This document shows positions 8,526-16,789 of a stretch of 49,528 nt of DNA, in pieces. The translations under genes were made by a program, and so were the position numbers. The notes below the pieces were generated by a model. It was given only the letters and a program-made list of their open reading frames with translations, was not told the DNA's origin and made no database searches. The stretch comes from Rhodovulum robiginosum (GTDB taxonomy: Bacteria; Pseudomonadota; Alphaproteobacteria; Rhodobacterales; Rhodobacteraceae), in NCBI RefSeq assembly GCF_003944755.1, contig NZ_RWGU01000034.1:1-49528 (forward strand), written 5' to 3'. How positions within the stretch are numbered: the first letter of the stretch is position 1; every line of letters starts with the position of its first letter.

Positions 8526-9222
8526 AGCAGCCGGTGCCGCGCAGGACCACGCTCACGGTGCGGGCGAGGATGCGCAGATCGGTCCAGAAGCTGAGCCGCG
8601 CATGGTATTCGGCATCGAACACGGCGCGGTCGGCAAAGGTGGAATGGTTGCGGTCGGAGACCTGCCAGAGCCCGGTGATGCCCGGGCGCATCCTGTAATA
8701 GGCGCGGCCGGGATAGAGCGCCTTCTGGTTCTCCATCATCGGGCGCGGGCCGACGAGGCTCATCTCGCCCTTCATCACGTTCCACAGCTGCGGCATCTCG
8801 TCGAGCGAGGATTTGCGCAGGAACTGGCCGAAGCGGGTGATGCGCGGGTCGCTGCGCAGCTTTTGCAGGCTGCCCCATTCGGCGCGCGCGGCCGGGTCGG
8901 CCTCGAGATGCGCCTGCAGGCGGGCGTCGGCATCGGGCACCATGGTGCGCACCTTGAGCATGTCGTAGACGCGCCCGTCGCGGCCCACCCGGCGCTGGCG
9001 ATAGATCGGCGAATGCCCGTCGAGCGCGACGATGCCGAGGATCAGCAGAAAGAGCGGCACCAGGATCGGCGCGGCCAGCACCAGGACGCCGACCACGAAA
9101 ACGATGTCGAAGACACGCTTGAGGCGATCGGCGTAAATCGCGCCGCCGGCAGGCGCCGTGACCTCGACGCGGGCCGTTTCGGCCGGCTCGGCGAGGGGAA
9201 GGTCACGAAGATAAAGGGTCAT
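8524..9222 (-). CDS. Polyprenyl-phosphate sugar-1-phosphate transferase (initiating sugar transferase, ExoY/WbaP type)
   Basis: This protein starts EPS repeat-unit assembly by moving a sugar-1-phosphate from a nucleotide sugar to undecaprenyl phosphate. Visible landmarks of the bacterial sugar-transferase family are the entry helix RLKRVFDIVFVVGVLVLAAP, YRQRRVGRDGRVYDMLKVRTM, the catalytic-core LRKSSLDEMPQLWNVMKGEM, VGPRP and RMRPGITGLWQVSDR. It has a single hydrophobic hairpin rather than the long five-span N-terminus of WbaP, so it is ExoY-like. The ATG at 9222 (232 residues) is preferred. An upstream ATG at 9342 has a GAGG site, but the intervening 40 codons show poor third-position GC and look non-coding. 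The gene heads the minus-strand operon that diverges from the ATPase gene at 9795. Confidence 0.92.
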   Translation of the reverse strand: MTLYLRDLPLAEPAETARVEVTAPAGGAIYADRLKRVFDIVFVVGVLVLAAPILVPLFLLILGIVALDGHSPIYRQRRVGRDGRVYDMLKVRTMVPDADARLQAHLEADPAARAEWGSLQKLRSDPRITRFGQFLRKSSLDEMPQLWNVMKGEMSLVGPRPMMENQKALYPGRAYYRMRPGITGLWQVSDRNHSTFADRAVFDAEYHARLSFWTDLRILARTVSVVLRGTGC

Positions 9223-9794
9223 GACAGCAGCTTTCGGGGTCAAATGCGGTTTGGTGTTGGATGGTGGGGCTGAAAAAAGCCGATGCCCCGGAGCAGACAC
9301 GTTCCCGGAAATCGCAGGAAGACTGGGTAAGGAAATCTTCATGGCACATGCCTCATTCGTGCGCCTTGTCTGCCCAAAAGTAAACGAAATCTTTTGTTAA
9401 AGTGCCATAATTTGGCCATTAACAGACTGTTTCCAGACACTTTTCCGAACGACGCCCGAAACGCGGCCCGAACGGCCCGCGCCGCTTTGTCCGCGAATCG
9501 ATACCAATCTCCCGGAAAGCGTGCAGATTGTAGAAGCCCGCCGGACGGCGCGGCGGCTGGCCGCAGGCAGAGAATCGCATCCCGGCCCCGCCCGCGCCCC
9601 GCGGCGATGCATAATCCGGGCGGTTCGCAGGGATTGGCCTGCCGATTTTCAACATGTTCAGCGAATCGCGACGTTTTTGGCCCGGGGCGGCGGCGCCCTC
9701 TTTATCCGCTTGCGGGCTGCCCGTATTGAAAGGGGACGAAGGTGGACGCGTTTAGGCGCCGCGGCCTGACCGACAGGACAAGAACGGCGGAATT
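9223..9794. promoter_or_regulatory. 572-bp divergent control region between the two EPS export operons
   Basis: No convincing gene lies here. The stretch separates the sugar-transferase operon (minus) from the ATPase/Wzz/kinase operon (plus) and is less GC-rich than the coding DNA. It contains an imperfect 30-bp dyad (9395-9424) and a direct repeat CAGAC-N5-CAGAC (9424-9438), with GTCTG at 9368-9372 facing it. An AT-rich core lies at about 9375-9425. Promoters for both directions are expected here, but I could not fix clear -35/-10 pairs. Confidence 0.6.
9395..9424. promoter_or_regulatory. Imperfect 30-bp inverted repeat, candidate operator
   Basis: The outer arms TGTTAA (9395-9400) and TTAACA (9419-9424) are exact reverse complements, and inner GCCA / TGGC (9404-9407 / 9413-9416) nearly share the same centre. 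It is the most AT-rich spot in the divergent EPS control region, about 170 bp upstream of the preferred sugar-transferase start. TTAA half-sites recall CtrA-type sites of alphaproteobacteria, but the spacing differs from the TTAA-N7-TTAA consensus, so the regulator is unknown. Confidence 0.45.
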
Positions 9795-10649
9795 ATGGCG
9801 ACGGAATCCATGTATGCGGAGTTCTTCGGGCTGAAGGAGCGTCCCTTCACGCTCTTGCCCGATCCCGAATTCCTGTTCTGGTCCCGCCAGCACCTGCGCG
9901 CCTTTTCGGTGCTGGAGTTCGGTATCCTGTCGCGGTCGCCGATCACGATGGTCACCGGCGAGATCGGCTCGGGCAAGACGACGCTGGTGCAGGCGCTTCT
10001 GGCCCGCATGGAGGACGAGCTGACCGTGGGGCTGATCTCGAACGCGCAGGGCGGCCGGGGCGAGCTGTTGCAATGGGTGCTCAACGCCTTCGGCATCGAG
10101 TTCCCCGACAGCCAGAAGAGCTATGTGCGGATGTTCCAGACCCTGCAGGATTTCCTGGTCGCCGAATATGCCGCCGGGCGGCGCGTGGCGCTGATCATCG
10201 ACGAGGCGCAGAACCTTTCGGTCGAGGGGCTCGAAGAGATCCGCATGCTGACCAACATCAACGCCAACAAGGACGAGCTGATCCAGCTGGTCCTGGTCGG
10301 CCAGCCCGAGCTGCGCGACACCATCCGCCGGCCCGAGATGCGCCAGCTCGCCCAGCGGGTGGCGGCGAGCTTTCATATCGGGCCGATGGATCTGGAGACG
10401 GTGAAGGAGTATATCGCCCACAGGTTGCGCGCCGCAGGCGGGTCGGGGGCGGAATTCACGCCCGAGGCGGTCGAACTGATCCAAGAACAGACCGGGGGCG
10501 TGCCCCGCCTGATCAACCAGCTTTGCGATTTCTCCATGCTCTATGCCTGGAGTGGTGAAACACCCGCGGTCACCGTCGAGACGGTGCGCGGGGTTATTTC
10601 GGACGGTGTCTATTTCGGCACCGGAAGTGATGTGGAGGACGCCGTCTGA
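9795..10649 (+). CDS. ExeA/GspA-like AAA ATPase of exosortase-type EPS loci
   Basis: This 284-residue AAA+ protein begins MYAEFFGLKERPFTLLPDP, the typical opening of the PEP-CTERM-associated ATPase group. Walker A is GEIGSGKTT (55-63, Lys61) and Walker B is ALIIDEAQN (Asp136/Glu137). A sensor/arginine-finger region (RPEMRQLAQRV) and a C-terminal lid (TGGVPRLINQLCDFSM) follow. There is no signal peptide or membrane span, so it is cytoplasmic. It is the first gene of a plus-strand operon and its TGA overlaps the ATG of the Wzz-like gene by one base. It is thought to energise or regulate polymer export; the substrate is unknown. Confidence 0.9.
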   Translation: MATESMYAEFFGLKERPFTLLPDPEFLFWSRQHLRAFSVLEFGILSRSPITMVTGEIGSGKTTLVQALLARMEDELTVGLISNAQGGRGELLQWVLNAFGIEFPDSQKSYVRMFQTLQDFLVAEYAAGRRVALIIDEAQNLSVEGLEEIRMLTNINANKDELIQLVLVGQPELRDTIRRPEMRQLAQRVAASFHIGPMDLETVKEYIAHRLRAAGGSGAEFTPEAVELIQEQTGGVPRLINQLCDFSMLYAWSGETPAVTVETVRGVISDGVYFGTGSDVEDAV

Positions 10650-12193
10650 TGTCGGATTTCCGGTACTATCTCTCGATTTTCCTGCGCCGCCTGCCGCTGT
10701 TTCTGGTGGTTGCGGGGCTGATTTCGGGGGTGGCGATCGCGGTGGCGCTGACCTTGCCGCCGGCCTATGTCAGCCAGACGCGCCTTCTGGTGGAATCGGC
10801 ACAGATCCCCGACCGGCTGGCGACATCCACCGTGCAGATGGAGCCCCAGGAACAGCTGCAGATCTTCGAGACGCGGTTGCTGACCCGGGCCAACCTGCTG
10901 GGGATCGCGCGTCAGCTGGACGTGCTCGAAGACCAGGACAAGATGAACCCCGACGAGATCGTCGCGGCGATGCGGGCGCGCACCAGCATCCGGCGCTCGT
11001 CGCGGCGCGACGCGGCGACGCTGATGACGATCAGCTTCGAGGCGCCCCGGGCACAGACCGCGGCTGGGGTGCTGAACGAGTACCTGACCCTGATCCTGCA
11101 GGAAAACGCCGAGTTCCGCACCCGGCGGGCGGCGCAGACCCAGCAATTCTTCCAGCAGGAGGTGGCGCGGCTGAACGAGGAACTGGACGCCCAGAGCGCG
11201 CAGATCCTCCGGTTCAAGACCGAGAATGCCGATGCCCTGCCCGAGAGCATGGAATACCGCCGCAGCCAGCAGGTGGCCCTGCGCGAACAGGTGGCGCAGA
11301 TCGACCGCGACGTGGCCACGCTGCGCGACCAGCGCGGCCGGCTGCGCCAGATCTTCGAGGCGACCGGGCGCATCGAGGGGCTGGACGGCACCGGCCAGCT
11401 CAGCCCCGAGGAACAGGAACTGGCCAGGCTGGAGCGCGAGCTGGCCGACGCGCTGCTGGTCTATTCCGAGGAAAACCCGCGCATCAAGCTGTTGCGCGGC
11501 CGGATGGAACAGGCGCGGCGGCGGCTGCTCGAGGCACAGTCCGGGGCCGCGCCGGAAACCGGCACCGACCCGGCCCGCTCGATGTTCGATCTCCAGATGG
11601 CCGAGATCGACGCCCGGATCGAAACGCTGCAGGCGCGCAAGACCGACCTCGAGGCCGAGCTGGCCGAGCTGGCGGAGTCGATCGCGCGGACCCCGGCCAA
11701 CGCCATCACCCTGGAGGCGCTGGAGCGCGACTACGCCAATATCCGCGACCAGTACAACACCGCCGTGGGCCGGCTGGCCACCGCCTCGACCGGCGAGCGG
11801 ATCGAAAACCTGTCCCGCGGTCAGCGGGTGACGGTGATCGAACAGCCCGCCGTACCGTCCGAGCCGACGCGGCCCAACCGCGTCAAGCTGGCGGGCATGG
11901 GCGTCGGGCTGGGCCTGGGGGCGGGTATCGCGCTGATCGTGCTCATGGAACTTTTGAACAGCACCGCGCGGCGGCCGGCCGATCTGGTCAACCGGCTGGG
12001 CATCACGCCGCTGGCGACGATCCCCTACATGCGCACCCGCGGCCAGCGCGGCCGCCGCCGGGCGCTGATGGTCGTCACGGTGCTGGCCATCCTGGCCGCG
12101 ATTCCGGCCGCGATCTACGCGGTGCATACCTATTACCTGCCGCTCGACCTGATCGCCGAGCGGGTGATGAACAAGCTGGGGGTGCGGGGCTGA
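10649..12193 (+). CDS. Wzz-type polysaccharide chain-length determinant (polysaccharide co-polymerase)
   Basis: This 514-residue inner-membrane protein has an N-terminal span (about 14-37, LPLFLVVAGLISGVAIAVAL). A large periplasmic, mostly coiled-coil region follows (about 150-370, with QFFQQEVARLNEELDAQSAQ). A second span sits near 410-432 after the family motif PAVPSEPTRPNR, and there is an unusual third hydrophobic segment near 470-492. It belongs to the exosortase-linked chain-length family. It controls polymer length together with the Wzy-like polymerase (23302-24822) and the BY-kinase-like protein encoded next. It starts within the stop codon of the ATPase gene (TGATG), indicating translational coupling. 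Confidence 0.92.
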   Translation: MSDFRYYLSIFLRRLPLFLVVAGLISGVAIAVALTLPPAYVSQTRLLVESAQIPDRLATSTVQMEPQEQLQIFETRLLTRANLLGIARQLDVLEDQDKMNPDEIVAAMRARTSIRRSSRRDAATLMTISFEAPRAQTAAGVLNEYLTLILQENAEFRTRRAAQTQQFFQQEVARLNEELDAQSAQILRFKTENADALPESMEYRRSQQVALREQVAQIDRDVATLRDQRGRLRQIFEATGRIEGLDGTGQLSPEEQELARLERELADALLVYSEENPRIKLLRGRMEQARRRLLEAQSGAAPETGTDPARSMFDLQMAEIDARIETLQARKTDLEAELAELAESIARTPANAITLEALERDYANIRDQYNTAVGRLATASTGERIENLSRGQRVTVIEQPAVPSEPTRPNRVKLAGMGVGLGLGAGIALIVLMELLNSTARRPADLVNRLGITPLATIPYMRTRGQRGRRRALMVVTVLAILAAIPAAIYAVHTYYLPLDLIAERVMNKLGVRG

Positions 12194-12221
12194 CCCCCCG
12201 TCGCACAAGGAGGAAAGACAA

Positions 12222-13049
12222 ATGGAACGGCTCCAGATCGCGTTGGAAAAGGCCCGCGCCAGCCGCCGCGCGGCGACGTCTTCGGGGACGCCCGGCGGCG
12301 AGACCGCCCCGATGTCCCGTTCCGGCCGGGGGCCGCGAGGCAACTGGATCGCGATGGAGCCGCTGGAAATCCACCAGGCGCTGCTGGCGCGCAACCGTGT
12401 CGTGCCCTTCGGCGGCGACAGCGCGGCAGCCCCGTTCGACCTGTTGCGCACCCGGGTGCTGCAGCAGATCCGCGAGCCGGGCTGGCGGCGCATCGCGGTG
12501 GTCTCGCCCAGCCCCGGCGCGGGCAAGACGACGATGGTGGCCAATCTCGCCTTCGCGCTCGGCCGGCAGAGCGATACGCATACCATCGCGCTCGATTTCG
12601 ACCTGCGCCGACCGACCCTGGCCAAGACGCTCGGCCATATGCCCCGCCACAACATGGCGGCGGTGATCGAGGGGCGGGTGCCCTTCGCCGATCACGGGCT
12701 GTGCCATGGGGACAACCTGATCTTCGGCCTGAACCACGAGGCTGCGCGCAAGTCCTCCGAGCTGTTGCAGAGCAGGCGCACGGCCGACCTGCTGGCGGAA
12801 CTGGAGCAGGCCTATGCGCCCGATACCCTGCTGTTCGACATGCCGCCGCTTCTGGGCTCCGACGACGCGATCGGCTTTCTGCGCCAGGTCGATTGCGCGC
12901 TGATCGTGGCCGAGGCCGAGCGGACGCCGATCAGCCAGCTCGACGCGATCGAGCGCCAGGTCGCCGATATCACGGCCGTTCTCGGCGTGGTGCTGAACAA
13001 GTGCAATTTCGCGGGCGACTCCTACGGCAGCGATTACGGTTATTACTGA
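12222..13049 (+). CDS. Cytoplasmic BY-kinase-like ATPase (CpsD/CapB/ExoP-type, EPS tyrosine autokinase)
   Basis: This 275-residue P-loop protein of the MinD/BY-kinase group has Walker A SPSPGAGKTT (95-104), Walker A' IALDFDLRR (122-130) and Walker B LLFDMPP (203-209). The C-terminus carries a Tyr cluster, YGSDYGYY, with tyrosines at 268, 272, 274 and 275, as expected for an autophosphorylating kinase. The membrane activator is a separate protein, the Wzz-like product immediately upstream, a split arrangement also seen in Gram-positives and many exosortase loci. A strong AGGAGG site lies 8 nt before the ATG, 28 nt after the Wzz gene. It probably controls polymerisation and export by cycling phosphorylation. 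No dedicated Wzb-type phosphatase gene was seen on the plasmid. Confidence 0.9.
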   Translation: MERLQIALEKARASRRAATSSGTPGGETAPMSRSGRGPRGNWIAMEPLEIHQALLARNRVVPFGGDSAAAPFDLLRTRVLQQIREPGWRRIAVVSPSPGAGKTTMVANLAFALGRQSDTHTIALDFDLRRPTLAKTLGHMPRHNMAAVIEGRVPFADHGLCHGDNLIFGLNHEAARKSSELLQSRRTADLLAELEQAYAPDTLLFDMPPLLGSDDAIGFLRQVDCALIVAEAERTPISQLDAIERQVADITAVLGVVLNKCNFAGDSYGSDYGYY

Positions 13050-13139
13050 ACGGCGATCCCGGGGGCCGGGGTGACGAAAACCTTTTACCGGCCGCGCGGG
13101 GCGGCCCGCCGCGCCGGGCACAGATCGAGCGGGGCCGAC

Positions 13140-14060
13140 ATGGATCTGATCACGACCACGCGCATCCTGTGGCGCACGGCGGACCGGTCCCTGCCGCGCC
13201 GGCGGCCGGGCGATGCCCGCAACCGGGCGCGGCTGGTCGCGGCCGGGCTGGCCCATCGCGGCCGGGTCGTCCGGATGCTCGAGGCCCCGCCCGACGGGGC
13301 CCTGGGCCGGGTGCTGGCCGAACGGCCCGAAACGCTGGGCGTGCTGATCTGGCCCTATCTCTGCGCCGGCTGGGGCGTGGCCGAGCGGCTGGACCGCATG
13401 ACCGCCCATTACGCCGAGATCGACCAGCTGGGCCTGCCGTTTCCCTTTTCGATCGACCAGCGCCTGGTCCTGGCCGACCTGGACGCGCTCTATCCCGGCC
13501 TGCGGATCGTTCTGGACCAGCCGCGCTGGCTGATGCGCGAGGGGGTGCTGTCGGTCAACCTGTTCGTCGGCAGTTTCCGCGCCTTCTCGATCGCCTTCGC
13601 GCCCGAGCGCGCCGCGGACGGGCGGCGGCGGGTGCTGATCGGCGGCGTGCAGGGGCGCAACCGCGAGGGCGTGACCGACCTCTACCGCGACCTGACCAAG
13701 GCCGCCCACGGGCTGCGGCCGCGCGACTTCACGCTGGAGCTGGTGCGCATCCTGTGCCGCTACATGCAGGCCGATACCCTGCTGGGCGTCAGCGAGGCGA
13801 TGCGCCACCACCGCCATCCCTATTTCGGCAAGACCCAGTTTCCGCAGGATTACGACGCGATCTGGCAGGACCGGGGCGGGGTGCCCGACGGGCCGGAGTT
13901 CTACCGCCTCTCGGCCACCCCCGAGCGGCGCGACATGGACACGCTGAAGGCCAAGAAACGCTCGCTCTACCGCCGCCGCTACGCCTTTCTCGACGCGCTC
14001 GAGGCGCAGGTCCTGGCCGATCTGCCGGGGCTCGTCCCGGTCTGTTTTCCCGACAGTTGA
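13140..14060 (+). CDS. VirK/YbjX-family protein (DUF535)
   Basis: The 306-residue product shows the DUF535 pattern: RLDRMTAHYAEIDQLG near the start, then LDQPRWLMREGVLSVNLFVG and LIGGVQGRN, followed by DLTKAAHGLRPRDFTLELVR and LLGVSEAMRHHRHPYF. Members include Shigella VirK and E. coli YbjX, linked to surface-protein and outer-membrane stress phenotypes, but no biochemical activity is established. No signal peptide or membrane span is visible. The ATG at 13140 is preferred over a GTG at 13071, whose extra 23 residues look unlike the family. It follows the BY-kinase gene by 90 nt and may be the last gene of the plus-strand operon. Its presence suggests a role in surface assembly, but that is guilt by association. 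Confidence 0.85.
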   Translation: MDLITTTRILWRTADRSLPRRRPGDARNRARLVAAGLAHRGRVVRMLEAPPDGALGRVLAERPETLGVLIWPYLCAGWGVAERLDRMTAHYAEIDQLGLPFPFSIDQRLVLADLDALYPGLRIVLDQPRWLMREGVLSVNLFVGSFRAFSIAFAPERAADGRRRVLIGGVQGRNREGVTDLYRDLTKAAHGLRPRDFTLELVRILCRYMQADTLLGVSEAMRHHRHPYFGKTQFPQDYDAIWQDRGGVPDGPEFYRLSATPERRDMDTLKAKKRSLYRRRYAFLDALEAQVLADLPGLVPVCFPDS

Positions 14061-14069
14061 CCGGCGCGC

Positions 14070-14828
14070 TCAGCCCGCCTGCGGCGGCCAGTCCAGCCCG
14101 GCTGCGCGTTCCAGCGCGGGGTCGATCTGGCTGTCGATAAAGGCCATGTCCGCGTCGGAAATCTCGATCGGGCCGGGGCCCAGCCATGCCTTGCGCTCGT
14201 TCCAGACCCAGCCGAAATGACCCTCGGGCACGGTGAAGCCGGGTTTCCTGCTCAGCCCGAACGTGCCGGCCAGCTCTTCGATCAGCGCCTCGGGGTTCTG
14301 GGTCAGCTCGGCATGGGTGCGAAAGACGACCTTGGCGCCGCGCGTCTTCAGCCCCAGCATGGCGCGCATCTTCATGCCCCTCATTTCCAGGATGTTGGCA
14401 AAGCGCGACCCGTCCAGCGGGTTGCGGTCGTATTGCAGGGGCAGCCCGGCGCGCTTGTCGTCCTCTTCCAGCGCGAACCAGCCGGGCTTGTCGATGGTCG
14501 CGTCCCATTCGGCCCGGATGAAGTCGGAAAACGCCAGCGCGCGCAGCGCCTCGGTACTGTGCCAGGGTTTTTGGTACATGCTTTTCAGCCAGGGCAGCGC
14601 CTCGCGGAACATCACCACGAAAACCACGTCGCGCGGGGCGGCGATGAACAGCGGAAAGCCATGCTTCCAGCCATAGGCCTGGCAGGGGTTGTTGGTGACA
14701 TTGGCGCGGATCAGGTGATGCGCGAAATTGGTGCCCGAGCAGCGTTCGCCCACGACCTGGAACTTCATCGCCGGGTCGTATCGCATCCGGCGCACCGCGC
14801 GGCGCAAGGCGCGCTCAATCCTGCTCAT
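14070..14828 (-). CDS. Sulfotransferase-like P-loop protein (1 of 8 on the plasmid)
   Basis: This 252-residue soluble protein has a P-loop-like PAPS-binding motif near the N-terminus (VVGERCSGTNFAHHL) and a VVFVVMFREALPWLKSMY strand-helix that fits the 3'-phosphate-binding Arg/Ser motif (R...S). A central region rich in aromatic and basic residues follows. The GERCSGTNF form differs from the GxxKxGT loops of its neighbours, so it is a more distant member. The ATG at 14828 has a GAGGACAGG site. It is transcribed alone, convergent with the VirK-like gene (9 nt apart) and divergent from the spike-base gene. A sulfotransferase acting on a saccharide is the best reading; the acceptor is unknown. 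Confidence 0.7.
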   Translation of the reverse strand: MSRIERALRRAVRRMRYDPAMKFQVVGERCSGTNFAHHLIRANVTNNPCQAYGWKHGFPLFIAAPRDVVFVVMFREALPWLKSMYQKPWHSTEALRALAFSDFIRAEWDATIDKPGWFALEEDDKRAGLPLQYDRNPLDGSRFANILEMRGMKMRAMLGLKTRGAKVVFRTHAELTQNPEALIEELAGTFGLSRKPGFTVPEGHFGWVWNERKAWLGPGPIEISDADMAFIDSQIDPALERAAGLDWPPQAG

Positions 14829-15022
14829 TCACCTGTCCTCGCCCGTTTTCCGGCCGCGGGCGGCACCCGCGCGCCCCTTCTCTACTCAACGCCCCACCCC
14901 AAGCCAAGCGTGCCGGGCGGGGGCGTGCGGTGGCTTTGCGCCCCGTTCACCGGCCGGTGCCTAGCCTTGTGCGCATGCCCGGGCCCCGCGCGCGGCCCGG
15001 CCCATCCTGCGGAGACAGCCCG

Positions 15023-15286
15023 ATGCCCCACGACGCCTTCCTCGACTTCCAGCCCGGCCTGCAGAGCCCCGCCCTGCATCTCGAGCCGATCACCCCCAGC
15101 GACACCGCCGATCTGGCCCGGGTGACGCGGGCGCTGAACGTGGCCGGCGCGGGCAGCGTGCGGGTGGTGACCGTGACCGGCCAGACCGGCGACATCCATG
15201 TCGCCGCCGGCATTCCCTTTCCGATCCGGGTGGTGCGGGTGCTGGCCACCGGGACCACGGCGACGGGCATCACCGGCCTGTCCTGA
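15023..15286 (+). CDS. Small protein of the RCAP_Rcc01079 family (GTA/phage head-spike base protein)
   Basis: This 87-residue protein reads LESPALHLEPITPSDTADL-like, then RVTRALNVAGAGSVRVVTVTG and IPFPIRVVRVLATGTTATGITGL. That pattern matches the small spike-base family named after R. capsulatus Rcc01079. In the RcGTA particle, Rcc01079 forms the base of head spikes, and the spikes bind capsular polysaccharide on recipient cells (established for RcGTA). Here it stands alone among EPS genes, with no capsid or tail genes nearby. A GGAGA site precedes the ATG at 15023. It could be a remnant of a prophage or GTA, or a reused trimeric beta adaptor that carries a polysaccharide-binding or -cleaving tip. 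I recognise the family from memory of its pattern and could not run a search. Confidence 0.75.
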   Translation: MPHDAFLDFQPGLQSPALHLEPITPSDTADLARVTRALNVAGAGSVRVVTVTGQTGDIHVAAGIPFPIRVVRVLATGTTATGITGLS

Positions 15287-15394
15287 GCGGCGCCCCGCCC
15301 GCCGGGCGACAGGGTGATCCGGCCGGGATAGGGCCTGATTTCGCGCCGCCCGGGGCTGCGCTGCAAGATCGCGCAGGGGAACCTCCGCGCCGGA

Positions 15395-16789
15395 TCAGAC
15401 CGCCAGGTAAACAAGCGCCGCGGCGGCCACCGCCGCGACGAACCAGGCGGTATCGAACAGGATCTGGCGCGCGCCCAGGACGGGGCGCAGCAGGGCCAGC
15501 GTGTAGGGCGCGGTCAGCAGCTGGTTGAGGCTGGCCGCCAGGATCGCGCCCTCGATCCCCAGCAGATGAAAGCCCAGGGGCACCGTCAGGCAGATCGCGA
15601 CCCCGCGGACCATCGCGATCAGCATGATCGCCCGGGTATTGCCGGTATTCATCACCAGACCGTTCAGGGTCTGGAAGCGCATCACCAGAAAGGCGATGGA
15701 CATCAGCTGCACATACTGCCCGGCGACCGCGTATTGCTCGGTATAGAGAAAGTTCATCATCTGCCGCCCGAGGAAGAAGAAGGCCAGGAAAGCGCCGAGG
15801 CAGAAGAGGTCGATCACGGTCTGGAACTTGCGGTAAAGACGCGGCAGGTCCTGCGGGCGGTCGCGCATGATCTCGCTGACGGCGGGAAAGCCGACATGGT
15901 TGCTGAGCCGGTTGATCAGCTGGCGCCCCGCCATGACCCAGATCTGGGCGATGACATAAAGCCCGAAGGTCCCCGCCCCCAGAAGGCTGCCCAGGATCAG
16001 CTTGTCGGCGTGGTTCGACAGGAAGGAAAAGACCGACGATCCCATCAGGAACTTGCCGAAGGTCCACAGCCGCCGGGCGATCTCGGCGTCCCATTCAAAG
16101 CGCATCCGGGGGCCGGGATAGAAGATGTGCGAGGCGATGAGCACGAACAGGCTTTTCGACAGCATCCCGGCCATCAGCGCCCAGACCGTCGGGCTGAGCT
16201 GGGCAAAGCCGAGCATGCACAACAGCGACAGGGCCTGCGAGGCGATCATCACCAGCGCGTAGCGCCGGTTTTCCAGCCGCCGCAGCGTCAGGTCGCGGCA
16301 GGTCGAGACCCCGCCCAGCATCAGCGGCGACAGCGCCGACAGCGCCGACAGCGCGATCAGACCGGGCAGCCGCGGGTCGGCATAGACGGTGCCGGGCGGC
16401 GCCAGGCCGGGGGCCAGCAGCGCCAGCGCCCCGGCCGCCAGCAGCACGGCGATGGCGATCACCGCGAAGCGCCCCATCTTGACCACCCAGGCCACGCGCA
16501 GGAAATGCGGATCGTCGCCGTCGCGTTCGCGCATGATCGACCGGTCGATGCCGATTTCCGAAAACAGGCTGAAGGCGGTCAGCACCGTGCCGACCATGGC
16601 CATCAGGCCGAAGGCCTCGGGCAGCAGCAGCCGGGTCATGATCAGGTTGCTGACCAGGCGGAAGGTATGGGTCGAGAGGATCTGCACCATGCTCCAGCCG
16701 CCGGCCCGGAACACCCGCCGGCCCAGCGAGTTCCGGCCCGGCATCAGGCCCGCGATCCGGTATTTTGCAAACATCTGCGGCAGCCTCAT
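15395..16789 (-). CDS. Oligosaccharide flippase (Wzx-type, MOP superfamily)
   Basis: This 464-residue protein has about 12 hydrophobic segments and the usual opening for the family: GWSMVQILSTHTFRLVSNLI, then TRLLLPEAFGLMAMVGTV. Charged loops (RRLENRRYALVM, DKLILGSLLGAGTFGLYV) match polysaccharide transporters that flip undecaprenyl-linked repeat units to the periplasm. Its ATG overlaps the stop of the upstream glycosyltransferase by 4 nt (ATGA), so it is the last gene of a coupled glycosyltransferase - sulfotransferase - glycosyltransferase - flippase operon. Together with the polymerase at 23302-24822 and the Wzz-like protein it defines a Wzx/Wzy pathway. The 108 bp downstream show no clear terminator. 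Confidence 0.92.
   Translation of the reverse strand: MRLPQMFAKYRIAGLMPGRNSLGRRVFRAGGWSMVQILSTHTFRLVSNLIMTRLLLPEAFGLMAMVGTVLTAFSLFSEIGIDRSIMRERDGDDPHFLRVAWVVKMGRFAVIAIAVLLAAGALALLAPGLAPPGTVYADPRLPGLIALSALSALSPLMLGGVSTCRDLTLRRLENRRYALVMIASQALSLLCMLGFAQLSPTVWALMAGMLSKSLFVLIASHIFYPGPRMRFEWDAEIARRLWTFGKFLMGSSVFSFLSNHADKLILGSLLGAGTFGLYVIAQIWVMAGRQLINRLSNHVGFPAVSEIMRDRPQDLPRLYRKFQTVIDLFCLGAFLAFFFLGRQMMNFLYTEQYAVAGQYVQLMSIAFLVMRFQTLNGLVMNTGNTRAIMLIAMVRGVAICLTVPLGFHLLGIEGAILAASLNQLLTAPYTLALLRPVLGARQILFDTAWFVAAVAAAALVYLAV

Noticed and set aside
5978-8698. 900-codon plus-strand open frame opposite the TPR lipoprotein gene
   Set aside because: Arg/Gly/Gln-rich shadow of the TPR gene; the minus-strand product has a lipobox and repeats.
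9223-9342. N-terminal extension of the sugar transferase from ATG 9342
   Set aside because: The 40 codons have roughly balanced third positions unlike all nearby genes, and the family's N-terminus fits the ATG at 9222.
14948-14959. 12-bp palindrome CACCGGCCGGTG upstream of the spike-base gene
   Set aside because: Short and GC-only apart from its ends; no second copy or clear promoter relation.
14070-15394. Possible small prophage or GTA remnant around the spike-base gene
   Set aside because: Neighbouring genes are a sulfotransferase and a flippase; no capsid, tail, terminase or integrase features were seen, so only the single gene is reported.
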